A DNA stretch of 64,000 bases from Desulfoscipio geothermicus (GCA_016841205.1 JAENZP010000002.1:1-64000); one strand, 5' to 3'. Counted from the stretch's first letter, positions 31,879 to 41,414 are shown. The notes: generated from the letters alone by a model not told the origin. Numbers and translations are program-made.

Positions 31879-34455
31879 ATGCAAGAGGTTTATTTAAAAT
31901 ACTGGCCGCATGGTGTCTTATTTTCCATACTTACCTTGCTGCTGGGGATACTAGGCGCGGTTTTTAATAGCTGGATGCCTCTTTTTATGCTATTGGGTTT
32001 AACCCTTATTGCCATAATTGTCTGGCGTCCGCTGGCAGGCTTTTGTATAATGATTTTCTTTATTCCGCTGGAAGATTTAACAGTTGTTGTCCCCTCATTT
32101 ACTTTAATTAAGTTAATCGGGATAGTTACCTTTTGGGGCTGGTTAATGCATTTAATTATGGCTAAAAAATTTTTTAAGCTAAATAACTTTATTGTTATTT
32201 TAGTTGTATATCAGCTTTGGTGCCTCTTATCCGTTTTATGGGCTATAGAGCCCCAACAAAGTATGCAGCGCATAATTTCACTAGTACAATTACTGGCCAT
32301 GATCATTCTAGGTTATAACCTGGTGGACAAAAGGAAAGATTTGCATTTTATTTTAGGAAGTTATTTATTGGGGGCATTTATCGCAGCGGTGCTAGGCATA
32401 TATAACGGCTATCTCCATGATTTCACCACCAGGACAGTGATCTGTAACCTACAAGACCCCAACTTATATGCCAGGCTGTTATGTCTAGGGTCGATTTTTG
32501 GCGGTTACTTCGCTTTTACAGCCAAAAATAAAACTATAAGGCTAGCCAGCCTTTCAATATGTGCCGTCTTGTTCCTGGCGATATTGCTTTCAGGTTCCCG
32601 GGGAGCCTGGTTGGCTTTATTCTTGACTTTGCTAGTTGGTGTCATTATTTGCGGCAAGCATATTATTAGTGCTTTTAACAAACGAGTTTTTGTAGTTAGT
32701 TTAATAATTGGCTTAATCATCACCGGATGGCTGGGTTCCCATGTTGTTAAAGAAATGCCGGTGATATTCCAGCGCGCCCAAAGCATTAACGACCTTTCAG
32801 AAGATAGAGCAGCAGGGCGGTTTGACATATGGTTGGTCGGACTGGAAATATGCAAAGATAATTTTGTGCATGGAATTGGACTGGATAATTTCCCCTACGC
32901 TTACACTCAGTATCTCCCAGCTACCGAAGGGGTGTCCGGGATTGGCTTAAATAAAGGCCCGCATAATATTTACCTGGCCGCATTGGCTGAATTGGGGTTA
33001 CCGGGATTAATTCTGCTATTAGCCCTGTTTATGTCTATGTGGCGTTTGGGCGGGCAAACTGAAAATCTGGCAGATTTAGTTACCTGCAGGCTTATTACAG
33101 TCTTTCTGGCCCTTGCCGGCTTAACATGTATGGACCATCATGCTAAGTTCTTTTACTTGGCTATGTTAATTCCCAGTATTGTGGCCCAGTTTGGCATATT
33201 AAACGGCCACCAGCCTTCCGGCAGCTCGTGTAAAACGATATTTTTGTCACCATTATTCCCGAACAAATTCAGTCAGAATAGCGCCATTTTTGCCTTTAAA
33301 ATCGTACAAAATCTGCAAGCTGCCGGGGTATATGTAAAAGTGATTGCCCCGGTAGCGTATAGCCCCGTGCTGCTATGGTTTAATGAAAAATGGCGCAACA
33401 TGGGGCGGATTCCCTGGAAGGAAACCATTAACGGAGTGGAAATATTTCACCCTCGCTTCCTATGCCTGCCCGGAGGTAAGCATGACGACTGGAATATGCG
33501 ATTAATGTACTGGTCCCTATTGCCATCAATAAGCATTTTTAATGAGACTGCCCGGTTTAAAATAATCCATTCCTATGGCTTGCTGCCCACCGGCTACGTT
33601 GGCCAACTAATATCAGAAAAACTGGGCATATCCTCCGTATGTACGGCCATAGGTTCAGATATTAATATGGTCGACCAGAAGCCTGCCAGTGTATTTGACA
33701 AAGCCAGGTATACATTAAAAAATACTCAGGTAGTGGTAGCGGTTGGCCAGGAATTAGCGCAGCAAGCTGTAAAATTATGCGAAAATACCCGGGCAATTAA
33801 AGTGATCTACGAAGGCGTAGATGATAGCATGTTTGACACCACTCACATCAGCCTCGAACTAGCCAAAAATAAATTAGGCTTCAAATCAAATGACCGGATT
33901 ATTCTTTATGTAGGCAGATTAATCCGTCAAAAGGGAGTATATGAGCTTATTGATGCCTTTACCAAGGTTAGCAAGAAATATCCTTCCGCGCGCCTGGTTT
34001 TGATAGGTAGCGGCCAGGATAAGGAAGCTTTAACCTCAATGGTTGAAGCCAGGGGACTGCAGTCCAAAGTGATCTTTGCGGGCCAGGTTTTCCATGCTGA
34101 ACTTGTCTGGTGGTATGCGGCGTGTGAAATCAGCGTTCTGTTAAGCTACCATGAAGGAGTGCCCAATGTAATTAAGGAAGCCATGAGCTGCGGCAGGCCT
34201 ATCGTAGCTACAAAAGCGGTAGGTATTGCGGAGCTGGTGAGAAACGGTGATAACGGTATTTTAGTTGAACCCCGCAACAGTGACGAAGCGGCGGAGGCTA
34301 TGGGTAAATTGCTTGATGACCCCGATATGGCTATGCGCATGGGCAATTATGGGCGCCATTTAATAAAAAGCGGTTGGGCCGGGTGGGAGCAAACTGCCCA
34401 TAGCTACAAGAAAGTATATCTTCAATTGATTGAAGATAATCACAAATTGTTGTAG
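31879..34455 (+). CDS. O-antigen ligase fused to GT4 glycosyltransferase
   Basis: An 858-residue two-part protein. Residues 1-440 are a polytopic O-antigen ligase/Wzy-type domain with about a dozen helices and the long external loop (SGSRGAWLALFLTLLVG; LGLDNFPYAYTQYLP ... GLNKGPHNIYLAALAELGLPG). Residues about 447-858 are a cytoplasmic GT4 transferase (KTIFLSPLFPNKFSQNSAIF, IILYVGRLIRQKGVYELIDAF, EGVPNVIKEAMSCGRPIVATKAVG with the E-x7-E pair). Such genes are normally separate. No internal stop or frameshift is seen at the joint near 33230, so a single polypeptide is predicted. It lies 27 bp behind the preceding glycosyltransferase and should act in polymerising or attaching the exopolysaccharide. 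Confidence 0.88.
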   Translation: MQEVYLKYWPHGVLFSILTLLLGILGAVFNSWMPLFMLLGLTLIAIIVWRPLAGFCIMIFFIPLEDLTVVVPSFTLIKLIGIVTFWGWLMHLIMAKKFFKLNNFIVILVVYQLWCLLSVLWAIEPQQSMQRIISLVQLLAMIILGYNLVDKRKDLHFILGSYLLGAFIAAVLGIYNGYLHDFTTRTVICNLQDPNLYARLLCLGSIFGGYFAFTAKNKTIRLASLSICAVLFLAILLSGSRGAWLALFLTLLVGVIICGKHIISAFNKRVFVVSLIIGLIITGWLGSHVVKEMPVIFQRAQSINDLSEDRAAGRFDIWLVGLEICKDNFVHGIGLDNFPYAYTQYLPATEGVSGIGLNKGPHNIYLAALAELGLPGLILLLALFMSMWRLGGQTENLADLVTCRLITVFLALAGLTCMDHHAKFFYLAMLIPSIVAQFGILNGHQPSGSSCKTIFLSPLFPNKFSQNSAIFAFKIVQNLQAAGVYVKVIAPVAYSPVLLWFNEKWRNMGRIPWKETINGVEIFHPRFLCLPGGKHDDWNMRLMYWSLLPSISIFNETARFKIIHSYGLLPTGYVGQLISEKLGISSVCTAIGSDINMVDQKPASVFDKARYTLKNTQVVVAVGQELAQQAVKLCENTRAIKVIYEGVDDSMFDTTHISLELAKNKLGFKSNDRIILYVGRLIRQKGVYELIDAFTKVSKKYPSARLVLIGSGQDKEALTSMVEARGLQSKVIFAGQVFHAELVWWYAACEISVLLSYHEGVPNVIKEAMSCGRPIVATKAVGIAELVRNGDNGILVEPRNSDEAAEAMGKLLDDPDMAMRMGNYGRHLIKSGWAGWEQTAHSYKKVYLQLIEDNHKLL

Positions 34456-34470
34456 TGTCATAGATAAATA

Positions 34471-34512
34471 CAAGGAACGCATTCTTAAGGGTTCCTATAC
34501 TCGCGTTCTTTG
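34471..34512 (+). terminator. Possible terminator after the ligase fusion
   Basis: CAAGGAACGC pairs with GCGTTCTTTG (one G-T pair) around a 22-nt loop that can itself pair partly (GGAAC/GTTCC). It lies 16 bp after the stop; the tail is A-rich rather than T-rich. Confidence 0.4.
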
Positions 34513-34587
34513 TAAAAATATTAAACTTACGATGTAACTTAGGAAAATATTGGCTGCGCAAAATTTAAAGGATTTTGTAGGTAACTA

Positions 34588-34630
34588 TAGAATGTCCTCC
34601 TTAAATGACATAAATAAGGAGGACATTCTA
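34588..34630 (+). promoter_or_regulatory. Hairpin that hides the ribosome binding site of the 34635 gene
   Basis: A perfect 16-bp stem: TAGAATGTCCTCCTTA at 34588-34603 and TAAGGAGGACATTCTA at 34615-34630, with an 11-nt loop. The right arm contains AAGGAGG, the only ribosome binding site for the ATG at 34635, and the left arm holds the complementary CCTCCTT. The message would be closed unless the stem is opened by ribosomes, a protein, a small RNA or temperature. Confidence 0.75.
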
Positions 34631-34634
34631 GAAA

Positions 34635-37505
34635 ATGAATATTTTTAAAAAATTTTGTATAACAATAGTTGTTTCACTGCTGTTTCTAATACCCGTGCAG
34701 TATGTTTATGCCGCGCTCAGCGCTAGCACTTTAAAGAATTTATTTGATCAGGTAGACAATCAAACTAAATGGAGATCTATTAGTAATGCTCCGGACGGTT
34801 ATGAGATATCCTATAATGATTCTTATGTTATGCGAGCTTATATTTTAATGTATCAGACCACAGGGGACAAACAATACCTGGATAAATATATTAGTTTTGC
34901 CGATAGCGTATTGGCGCGCAGGGATAGCGTAGTAGGCAAGACTGATTTTCGCGGTTTAAAGCTGCCGGGCTGGAGCAGTAATCATTTTGATCCTAATACA
35001 ACTATGCATTACGCTATGGCAACCGGCATGATTGCTACGCCGCTGGCCGAATTTGCCACGCTGGTGAAAAGTGATGCTGCTTTAGCTAACTATAGAACTA
35101 AAGCCAACACCTATTTGCAGGCGGCCAAGGATGCTGTGGCCATTCACAATAAGCCGGCTAACTCTCAATACATCTATCGCGATAATAACTGGATTGAAGA
35201 TAGTACCACTTTGCATTTAAAAACACCTGTTAATATGAATATGGCTTATGGCAGTGCCCTGCTGGCCATTTACGAAGCCACGGGTGATACGGCCTACCTG
35301 GACAAGGGGAAAAAAATAGCCAACTATTTTAAGCAGAACCTTACTATAAACCCGGCCACCAACGGTTATTATTGGAAATACTTTCCTGGAGATTCCTCAT
35401 ACGGAAACGTTATTGAAGATATACCCCACGCTCTTTTTGCTGCTGAGTTTGTTTATCTAGCCTATCATAACGGAATTTTTAATGCTACGGACATGCAAAG
35501 GTTCGCTAATACCGCTACAAAGACCCTGGCTAAAAGTGACGGTTCAATTGCCGAACGTTTAGACGGCAGCGGTGTTAGCACACAACCCGGGAAATTTCTG
35601 CACTGGTTATGTTTTGAGCCCTGGGCACCATCTTTATTGGATACAAGCTATAACATCGTGAAAAGCAGGACTTCCACTTATCCGATGGAACTTGCCGGGA
35701 TAGCCATGTTAAATTATTTTAATTCCCCTCGGAATACCTCTACTACACCAACCTCAGATACACAGCGACCGGTGGTTACAGTTACTACCCCGGCTAGTGG
35801 CAGCCAATTGAAAGACACGGCGGTCTTCCAGGTCTCGGCCAGTGATAATGTCGGTGTGGATGGCCTGGTTCTGGGCTACGGACCTAGCGCCCAAGGCCCG
35901 TGGACGGAGGTGGCCGGCGCTGCTAATTTAATTAGCGGCTCCAAGACAAACGGGAATTGGCAGCTAAGCTGGGATGTTTCCGCTCTGGAGGACGGCACCT
36001 ACTATGTGTTAGTACGGGCCACTGATGCTGCCGGAAATATGGGCTTCTCAACTGCGGCTAGCTATGAAATTAAGAATATTGTTCCGGATACACAGCGACC
36101 GGTGGTTACAGTTACTGCCCCGACTAGTGGCAGTGAATTGAAAGACACGGCGGTCTTCCAGGTATCGGCCAGTGATAATGTCGGTGTGGACAGCCTGGTC
36201 CTGGGCTATGGTACCAGCGCTTCCGGACCGTGGACGGAGGTGGCCGGCGCTGCTAATTTAGTTAGCGGCACCAAGGAAGACGGGAATTGGCAGCTAAGCT
36301 GGGATGTTTCCGGCCTGGAAGACGGCACCTATTATGTAAAGGCCCGGGCCACTGATGCTGCCGGGAATATGGGCTTCTCAACTGCGGCTAGCTATGAAAT
36401 TAAAAATATTGTTCCGGATACACAACGGCCGGTGGTTAAAATGACTGCCCCGACTAGTGGCAGTGAATTGAAAGACACGGCGGTCTTCCAGGTATCGGCC
36501 AGTGATAATGTCGGTGTGGACAGCCTGGTCCTGGGCTATGGTACCAGCGCTTCCGGACCGTGGACGGAGGTGGCCGGCGCTGCTAATTTAGTTAGCGGCA
36601 CCAAGGAAGACGGGAATTGGCAGCTAAGCTGGGATGTTTCCGGCCTGGAAGACGGCACCTATTATGTAAAGGCCCGGGCCACTGATGCTGCCGGGAATAT
36701 GGGCTTCTCAACTGCGGCTAGCTATGAAATTAAAAATATTGTTCCGGATACACAACGGCCGGTGGTTAAAATGACTGCCCCGACTAGTGGCAGTGAATTG
36801 AAAGACACGGCGGTCTTCCAGGTATCGGCCAGTGATAATGTCGGTGTGGACAGCCTGGTCCTGGGCTATGGTACCAGCGCTTCCGGACCGTGGACGGAGG
36901 TGGCCGGCGCTGCTAATTTAGTTAGCGGCACCAAGGAAGACGGGAATTGGCAGCTAAGCTGGGATGTTTCCGGCCTGGAAGACGGCACCTATTATGTAAA
37001 GGCCCGGGCCACTGATGCTGCCGGGAATATGGGCTTCTCAACTGCGGCTAGCTATGTAGTTAAGAACCAGGCTTCGCTTCCTGCGGGTAACTTAATCGAA
37101 AATGGCGACTTTAGCTCTAACCTGCAAGGCTGGTCCAACAAAAATAACTCAGCTAAAATTAGCCGCGACTCCAGCGGTAACCCGGCTTTAACTAATACAG
37201 CTAACTATGATTTCTTCCAGGAAATCAACCTTCAGTCCGGCAATTATAAAATAAACGCCCGGACACACGCGGGTACATCCCAAAAAGCAGCCATGATTGT
37301 AATTGTGTTTTATCAAGCTGACGGCAGCCATACAACAGCTTACGCCTTCAAGCACCAACATACCGGTAAGACCTGGGAACCCATGCAAGAAATGAATATA
37401 CATGTGCCGGCCACGGTAGTCAAGGCCAGGATTTTCTTAACCGTTGAACCGGGTGATAGCGGTTACCACCACTTTGATGATGTAACATTAACAGCAGTCA
37501 GGTAA
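34635..37505 (+). CDS. Secreted multidomain protein: helical barrel, four Ig-like repeats, carbohydrate-binding domain
   Basis: A 956-residue exported protein. Signal peptide about residues 1-31 (FCITIVVSLLFLIPVQYVYA). Residues about 35-365 form a helical repeat domain like alpha/alpha-barrel glycan lyases or epimerases (YVMRAYILMYQTTGDKQYLDKYI; MNMAYGSALLAIYEATGDTAYLDKG). Residues 373-812 are four Ig-like modules of exactly 110 residues each beginning DTQRPVV. The C-terminus (about 818-956) is a jelly-roll domain (NLIENGDFSSNLQGWS ... GYHHFDDVTLT) shared with the 37543 gene. It probably acts on or binds the exopolysaccharide made by the locus. Expression seems controlled by the hairpin over its ribosome binding site. 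Confidence 0.8.
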   Translation: MNIFKKFCITIVVSLLFLIPVQYVYAALSASTLKNLFDQVDNQTKWRSISNAPDGYEISYNDSYVMRAYILMYQTTGDKQYLDKYISFADSVLARRDSVVGKTDFRGLKLPGWSSNHFDPNTTMHYAMATGMIATPLAEFATLVKSDAALANYRTKANTYLQAAKDAVAIHNKPANSQYIYRDNNWIEDSTTLHLKTPVNMNMAYGSALLAIYEATGDTAYLDKGKKIANYFKQNLTINPATNGYYWKYFPGDSSYGNVIEDIPHALFAAEFVYLAYHNGIFNATDMQRFANTATKTLAKSDGSIAERLDGSGVSTQPGKFLHWLCFEPWAPSLLDTSYNIVKSRTSTYPMELAGIAMLNYFNSPRNTSTTPTSDTQRPVVTVTTPASGSQLKDTAVFQVSASDNVGVDGLVLGYGPSAQGPWTEVAGAANLISGSKTNGNWQLSWDVSALEDGTYYVLVRATDAAGNMGFSTAASYEIKNIVPDTQRPVVTVTAPTSGSELKDTAVFQVSASDNVGVDSLVLGYGTSASGPWTEVAGAANLVSGTKEDGNWQLSWDVSGLEDGTYYVKARATDAAGNMGFSTAASYEIKNIVPDTQRPVVKMTAPTSGSELKDTAVFQVSASDNVGVDSLVLGYGTSASGPWTEVAGAANLVSGTKEDGNWQLSWDVSGLEDGTYYVKARATDAAGNMGFSTAASYEIKNIVPDTQRPVVKMTAPTSGSELKDTAVFQVSASDNVGVDSLVLGYGTSASGPWTEVAGAANLVSGTKEDGNWQLSWDVSGLEDGTYYVKARATDAAGNMGFSTAASYVVKNQASLPAGNLIENGDFSSNLQGWSNKNNSAKISRDSSGNPALTNTANYDFFQEINLQSGNYKINARTHAGTSQKAAMIVIVFYQADGSHTTAYAFKHQHTGKTWEPMQEMNIHVPATVVKARIFLTVEPGDSGYHHFDDVTLTAVR
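35751..37070 (+). repeat. Four tandem 330-bp coding repeats
   Basis: Unit starts at 35751, 36081, 36411 and 36741, each exactly 330 bp. Units 3 and 4 appear identical at the DNA level, unit 2 differs from them by only a few bases, and unit 1 is clearly diverged. This pattern indicates recent unequal duplication of the 3' units. Confidence 0.93.
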
Positions 37506-37512
37506 TATAACT

Positions 37513-37540
37513 AAAGGGGGCGTTGGTAAACGCCCCCTTT
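37513..37540. terminator. Bidirectional terminator between convergent genes
   Basis: Perfect 12-bp stem AAAGGGGGCGTT / AACGCCCCCTTT with a 4-nt loop, flanked by T's on the plus strand. It serves both the 34635 gene and the minus-strand 37543 gene. Confidence 0.92.
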
Positions 37541-37542
37541 TA

Positions 37543-38769
37543 CTAGTCTTGAGGTATATACAATATTTGACCGACTTCAAGACTGTTAGGATTAGTAATA
37601 TTGTTTGCATCAATTAATTCATCCAGGTCAACTCCTAATTGATTGGCTATAGCTGAAGCTGTATCACCAGATTTTACTATATACTCAGTATGGTTACCCA
37701 GGGAGCCACGTGAATTTTCAGTCTGGGCCTGGGTTAAATCTTTTAATTCATCGTCTGTAGCTAATTTCATAGATATATCGTCAAAGTCACAGGCTACAGG
37801 AATGGAGTCATCATTGGCCAGCAGGTAAACTCTAGCCTGGTAAATACCGGCAGGTATTTTGATCACTTCGGTTACATTATTCCATACATTGTTCGCGTAG
37901 GTACGCACAATATTATAGAATTCCGGAATCCTCTGACCTTGCTCATCTAAAAAAACTACCTTAATGCGGGTAGCTACCCGGGTATCCGGTGTTCTTGTTC
38001 TAGCACTAATCATGTAAGCCTGTTCAGGCTCAACCTCGAGCTGCTGGTAAACATCCCAGTTATACCCGTTCCTTAAAAATTTATTATTTTCTTCTTCTTT
38101 AACTGAAGAAGCTTCTCCAATCCAGCCAAAAAGCCCCAGCTCAAAATCTCCGTTGGTTATTACTTCATTTTGGTCTGTTTGCAGATATTTACGATCACCT
38201 ATCTCGCCGACTCTGGTAATTTTAATATTGTCAAAGTAATGGTAGCCTTTAGGATCATACGTTAAAAAGTATATTTTTGTTATCGCGGCTTTATCGGGTA
38301 TAGCGATATATTGTTGGGGAATATCCTCCCAACCGGCACCGGTATGGGTATGTCTGATATCGTAATATTGAGGCAGCATGTTTCCATTTACATCATGAAA
38401 GGTAAAGACTATCCTGGCCGGTCCCTCCGCAGTTCCTCTTTTGGTTTGGACATTTATTTGATAGGTGGTGTGGGGAAGTAAATTCATTTCCTGCCTGATT
38501 TCCCAGCTGGCATTGTTCATTATGCAATGATTGCCACTTTCCTCCTCTTGCACTGCATAACTATTGTTCCAACCTAGAGCGCCCTTTTCAAAGTCTCCGT
38601 TGATAATCACAGGTTCTTCTAAAAAAACGGGATTATTGGACTTTTCTTCACTTGCAGTTTCACCAGAATTTTTAGCGGGATTTAAATCCAGTTTGTTATA
38701 AATAAAACAAAGGACTACTAGAGCAAAAATTGCGGTTAAAACTATTGCCACTATTTTTTTACCGTTTAT
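37543..38769 (-). CDS. Membrane-anchored double carbohydrate-binding-like protein with LysM
   Basis: About 408 residues: an N-terminal anchor (AIVLTAIFALVVLCFIY), two jelly-roll domains (IINGDFEKGALGWNN ... GYHYFDNIKIT and VITNGDFELGLFGWIG ... ACDFDDISMKL) and a C-terminal LysM (YIVKSGDTASAIANQLGVD ... YIPQD). Both jelly rolls resemble the C-terminus of the 34635 protein, so the two may bind the same polymer at the cell surface. The start is odd: GGAGGAG lies 6 bases before an ATA at 38769 that would give xNGKKIVAIVLT, a normal basic-then-hydrophobic anchor. The first standard start, GTG 38751, is 24 bases from the ribosome binding site and loses the basic residues. Confidence 0.75.
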   Translation of the reverse strand: MNGKKIVAIVLTAIFALVVLCFIYNKLDLNPAKNSGETASEEKSNNPVFLEEPVIINGDFEKGALGWNNSYAVQEEESGNHCIMNNASWEIRQEMNLLPHTTYQINVQTKRGTAEGPARIVFTFHDVNGNMLPQYYDIRHTHTGAGWEDIPQQYIAIPDKAAITKIYFLTYDPKGYHYFDNIKITRVGEIGDRKYLQTDQNEVITNGDFELGLFGWIGEASSVKEEENNKFLRNGYNWDVYQQLEVEPEQAYMISARTRTPDTRVATRIKVVFLDEQGQRIPEFYNIVRTYANNVWNNVTEVIKIPAGIYQARVYLLANDDSIPVACDFDDISMKLATDDELKDLTQAQTENSRGSLGNHTEYIVKSGDTASAIANQLGVDLDELIDANNITNPNSLEVGQILYIPQD

Positions 38770-38864
38770 TTTTTTCTCCTCCTTTTGAATTATAATGTTA
38801 AACCGGAACGGATATTTTACACTATGCTTTACCCGGTAGTAATGACATTAAAGACTAATATGCA

Positions 38865-40385
38865 TTAAATGGCATTGTTGATCTTGGACTTGAGCAAGCG
38901 TTTAACAACCATATTTAAATTCCTAAAATCTTGAGCATAACAAATAATATTTATAAGGAGCGTCACAATAGTTGCAATGAATGTGATTTCACACGCGTAG
39001 ATGCACCATTCTCCAAAGGTATCAATACTCATGACAGGCAGCAACTTGGCGCAAATAATAATGAAGATAATCGCAAAAATATTTACTGCACATCTATTAA
39101 CAAACTGCCATATACTTCTCTGCAACACATGCCTGGAAAGATACATCGCGTACTGGATCGTTCTAAAAAACATAGCGCATAGAGCCGCTATGGCAACACC
39201 TACCAAACCATATAGATTAACTAATAAAACAGATAATATAATATTAATTAATGCTTCAATGAAAGCGCCATTTCTGGTTTGTTTAAAATGTCCCGCAGCC
39301 AGTGTTACAACATGATAGGGAAGCCTGATACAATATATGCCTTCACCTAATGTTAAAATATAGGCAAAGGCCGGCCTATAATAATTCGCATCAGTTATAC
39401 CGCTTATATATAATGAAATAAACGGCAGCACCAATAAGCCGACACTGGTGAACAAGATAGTAGTAAGGGTAAATGAAATAAACTCATATAAACGAAAATT
39501 ACTGCTTAATGCCGCTGTTTCGTTTTTAGCCAGCATATTGCCAAAACCGGCTTCTAAACCGGCTGAGAAAGTAGTCATTATTTTCTCTATAGCGGAAACT
39601 ACCATAAAGTACACTGAATATACGGATACTTCCTTAACACTGGTGAACAAAGTCAGTACTACAACAGCCGTATGTGTATGCAAAAAAAAGGCTAAATGGT
39701 GTCCAAGTCCATCCCACCTTTGCTTGATAGCCATATTATCAGCCGCACATTGCTTAATTATTTTGTATTGCCTGTTGACATAGATATTCAGCACAATCGG
39801 TCTAGCTATAAATATAAGGGCGCTGCCCAGCATGACAACATGGATACCGGCTCCCCATTTAAGCAACATAACTACTAAAACTGTGTTCATAATTGTCGCC
39901 AATATTTGCAGCGAGGAGGTTACATACCCTTTTTGATCCGCCTGAAGTAAAATTTGATAAGTGATGCCGAAATAATATTGTACAAAGGTACTGGTACCGA
40001 TAATCAACACCAGTATAAAAGTAAACAGCCAGGCAAAATCCCTCCCCACTAAAAACGGGAATAACCCCGCAACAAGTAGGGAGTACCCAATAAAAATTAA
40101 TGCTATAACCTTAAAAAGATTTTCCGTCGCTTTAACGATAGCGCTGACGGCAGCTAAATTATCATTGGCTAACGGCTTATACAAGGCCGCTCTAATTACA
40201 CCGCCCACACCAAACTCAAGCAGCGTAATATAGCCTAAAAACTGCCTTATCGAATACACTAACCCGTTAACGCTTGAACCAAAAGCCCCGATAAGCAGTC
40301 TTGGAATGATAAAACCACAGATAATGGTAACTAACTGCAATGCTAAGGAAGCCACAGTATTGTATAACGCTTTTCTGCTGCGCAT
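38865..40385 (-). CDS. Polysaccharide flippase (Wzx/MATE-like)
   Basis: A 506-residue integral membrane protein with about 14 helices, of the oligosaccharide flippase family that moves lipid-linked sugar units across the membrane. Typical features are the N-terminal ALYNTVASLALQLVTIICGFIIPRLLIGAFGSSVNGLVYSIRQFLGYI and repeated VGVAIAAL-like segments. It follows the GT2 gene by 14 bp on the same strand. Together with the ligase fusion it indicates a Wzx/Wzy-type export route. Confidence 0.88.
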   Translation of the reverse strand: MRSRKALYNTVASLALQLVTIICGFIIPRLLIGAFGSSVNGLVYSIRQFLGYITLLEFGVGGVIRAALYKPLANDNLAAVSAIVKATENLFKVIALIFIGYSLLVAGLFPFLVGRDFAWLFTFILVLIIGTSTFVQYYFGITYQILLQADQKGYVTSSLQILATIMNTVLVVMLLKWGAGIHVVMLGSALIFIARPIVLNIYVNRQYKIIKQCAADNMAIKQRWDGLGHHLAFFLHTHTAVVVLTLFTSVKEVSVYSVYFMVVSAIEKIMTTFSAGLEAGFGNMLAKNETAALSSNFRLYEFISFTLTTILFTSVGLLVLPFISLYISGITDANYYRPAFAYILTLGEGIYCIRLPYHVVTLAAGHFKQTRNGAFIEALINIILSVLLVNLYGLVGVAIAALCAMFFRTIQYAMYLSRHVLQRSIWQFVNRCAVNIFAIIFIIICAKLLPVMSIDTFGEWCIYACEITFIATIVTLLINIICYAQDFRNLNMVVKRLLKSKINNAI

Positions 40386-40399
40386 GTTTTATTCTTCCT

Positions 40400-41296
40400 T
40401 TACTTATGGAAAAGCCGGAACTTGACCATATAAACCAAGTAAGCCAGATTACGCCTAACCGCCAAGGGCGCCAGTTTAACGGCTTGCCAATAAACCGCTA
40501 TGGCTTTTTTTCTGTCACCCAGTTGAAGATAATAAGGAGTGAGCATAATAAGCCGGATACTTTTAGCCTGCTTGTGCGTATTTAAGTAGCCCGCATATTT
40601 TTGGTTAATGGCCTGTATCCCTTGGATTTTGCTTTCGCAATTAGTGGTAATTCTCTCGCCGCCATGAACATAATAATTAACCAGCGGCTCATTAACATAA
40701 TCAACCCGGTACTTTAGGACTATTCTCAGCCACATTTCATGGTCTTGTGACGATCGCATCCCGGGATCAAACAGCCCGCATTCTGCAAAACACTGCCGTC
40801 TAACCAGCACAAACGAAGTCGAACCAATAAAGTTGCCTAATATTAAAGCATCAAAAACCTGGCCAACCCAATAGCGCCCCTCAGCCAACCTGGCCGTTGG
40901 CGCTGTGGCATCAACCTTTTGATATCTGCAATAGACAATACCGATCCCGGCATCGGACATCTTAGCTATTTGCTTGTGCAGTTTTTCCGGCAACCATTCA
41001 TCGTCATCATCCAAAAAAGCGATAAACTTACCCTTGGATGCCTTAATGCCGGTGTTTCTTGCCGTGCCGCCGCCCAGATTTTGCCCATGCTTAATATAGC
41101 TTAGGCGGCTATCCTGCAACCCTATTATCGCCTGCTCAACCGCTTCCCGCTCTGCAAAATCAGCCGGACTGTCATCGACAACGATGATCTCTAAATTTTT
41201 GTATGACTGGTTAATTACGCTGTCTAAAGCTCTCTTGACCATTGCCGGTTGACGTTTGCAGGTGGGAACAATTACACTGACCAAAGGTTCTTCCAT
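40400..41296 (-). CDS. Glycosyltransferase family 2
   Basis: A 298-residue GT-A glycosyltransferase: VSVIVPTCKR, NLEIIVVDDSPADF, GGGTARNTGIKASKGKFIAFLDDDDEW (metal-binding DDD) and SSQDHEMWLRI (catalytic region ED/HE). The C-terminal 60 residues include a TPR-like stretch. It transfers an unknown sugar from a nucleotide donor during repeat-unit assembly. AAAGG precedes the ATG. It forms a unit with the flippase. Confidence 0.92.
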   Translation of the reverse strand: MEEPLVSVIVPTCKRQPAMVKRALDSVINQSYKNLEIIVVDDSPADFAEREAVEQAIIGLQDSRLSYIKHGQNLGGGTARNTGIKASKGKFIAFLDDDDEWLPEKLHKQIAKMSDAGIGIVYCRYQKVDATAPTARLAEGRYWVGQVFDALILGNFIGSTSFVLVRRQCFAECGLFDPGMRSSQDHEMWLRIVLKYRVDYVNEPLVNYYVHGGERITTNCESKIQGIQAINQKYAGYLNTHKQAKSIRLIMLTPYYLQLGDRKKAIAVYWQAVKLAPLAVRRNLAYLVYMVKFRLFHK

Positions 41297-41414
41297 TATA
41301 TGCTAGCCTTTCTTGGGATTATAAATTAAGGCATTCATTATTTGCCCGAGTTATAATACGTTATAATAAAAGTGAATGTTACATTTACGAATGCCCCATC
41401 CTGTGGTAAGATAA

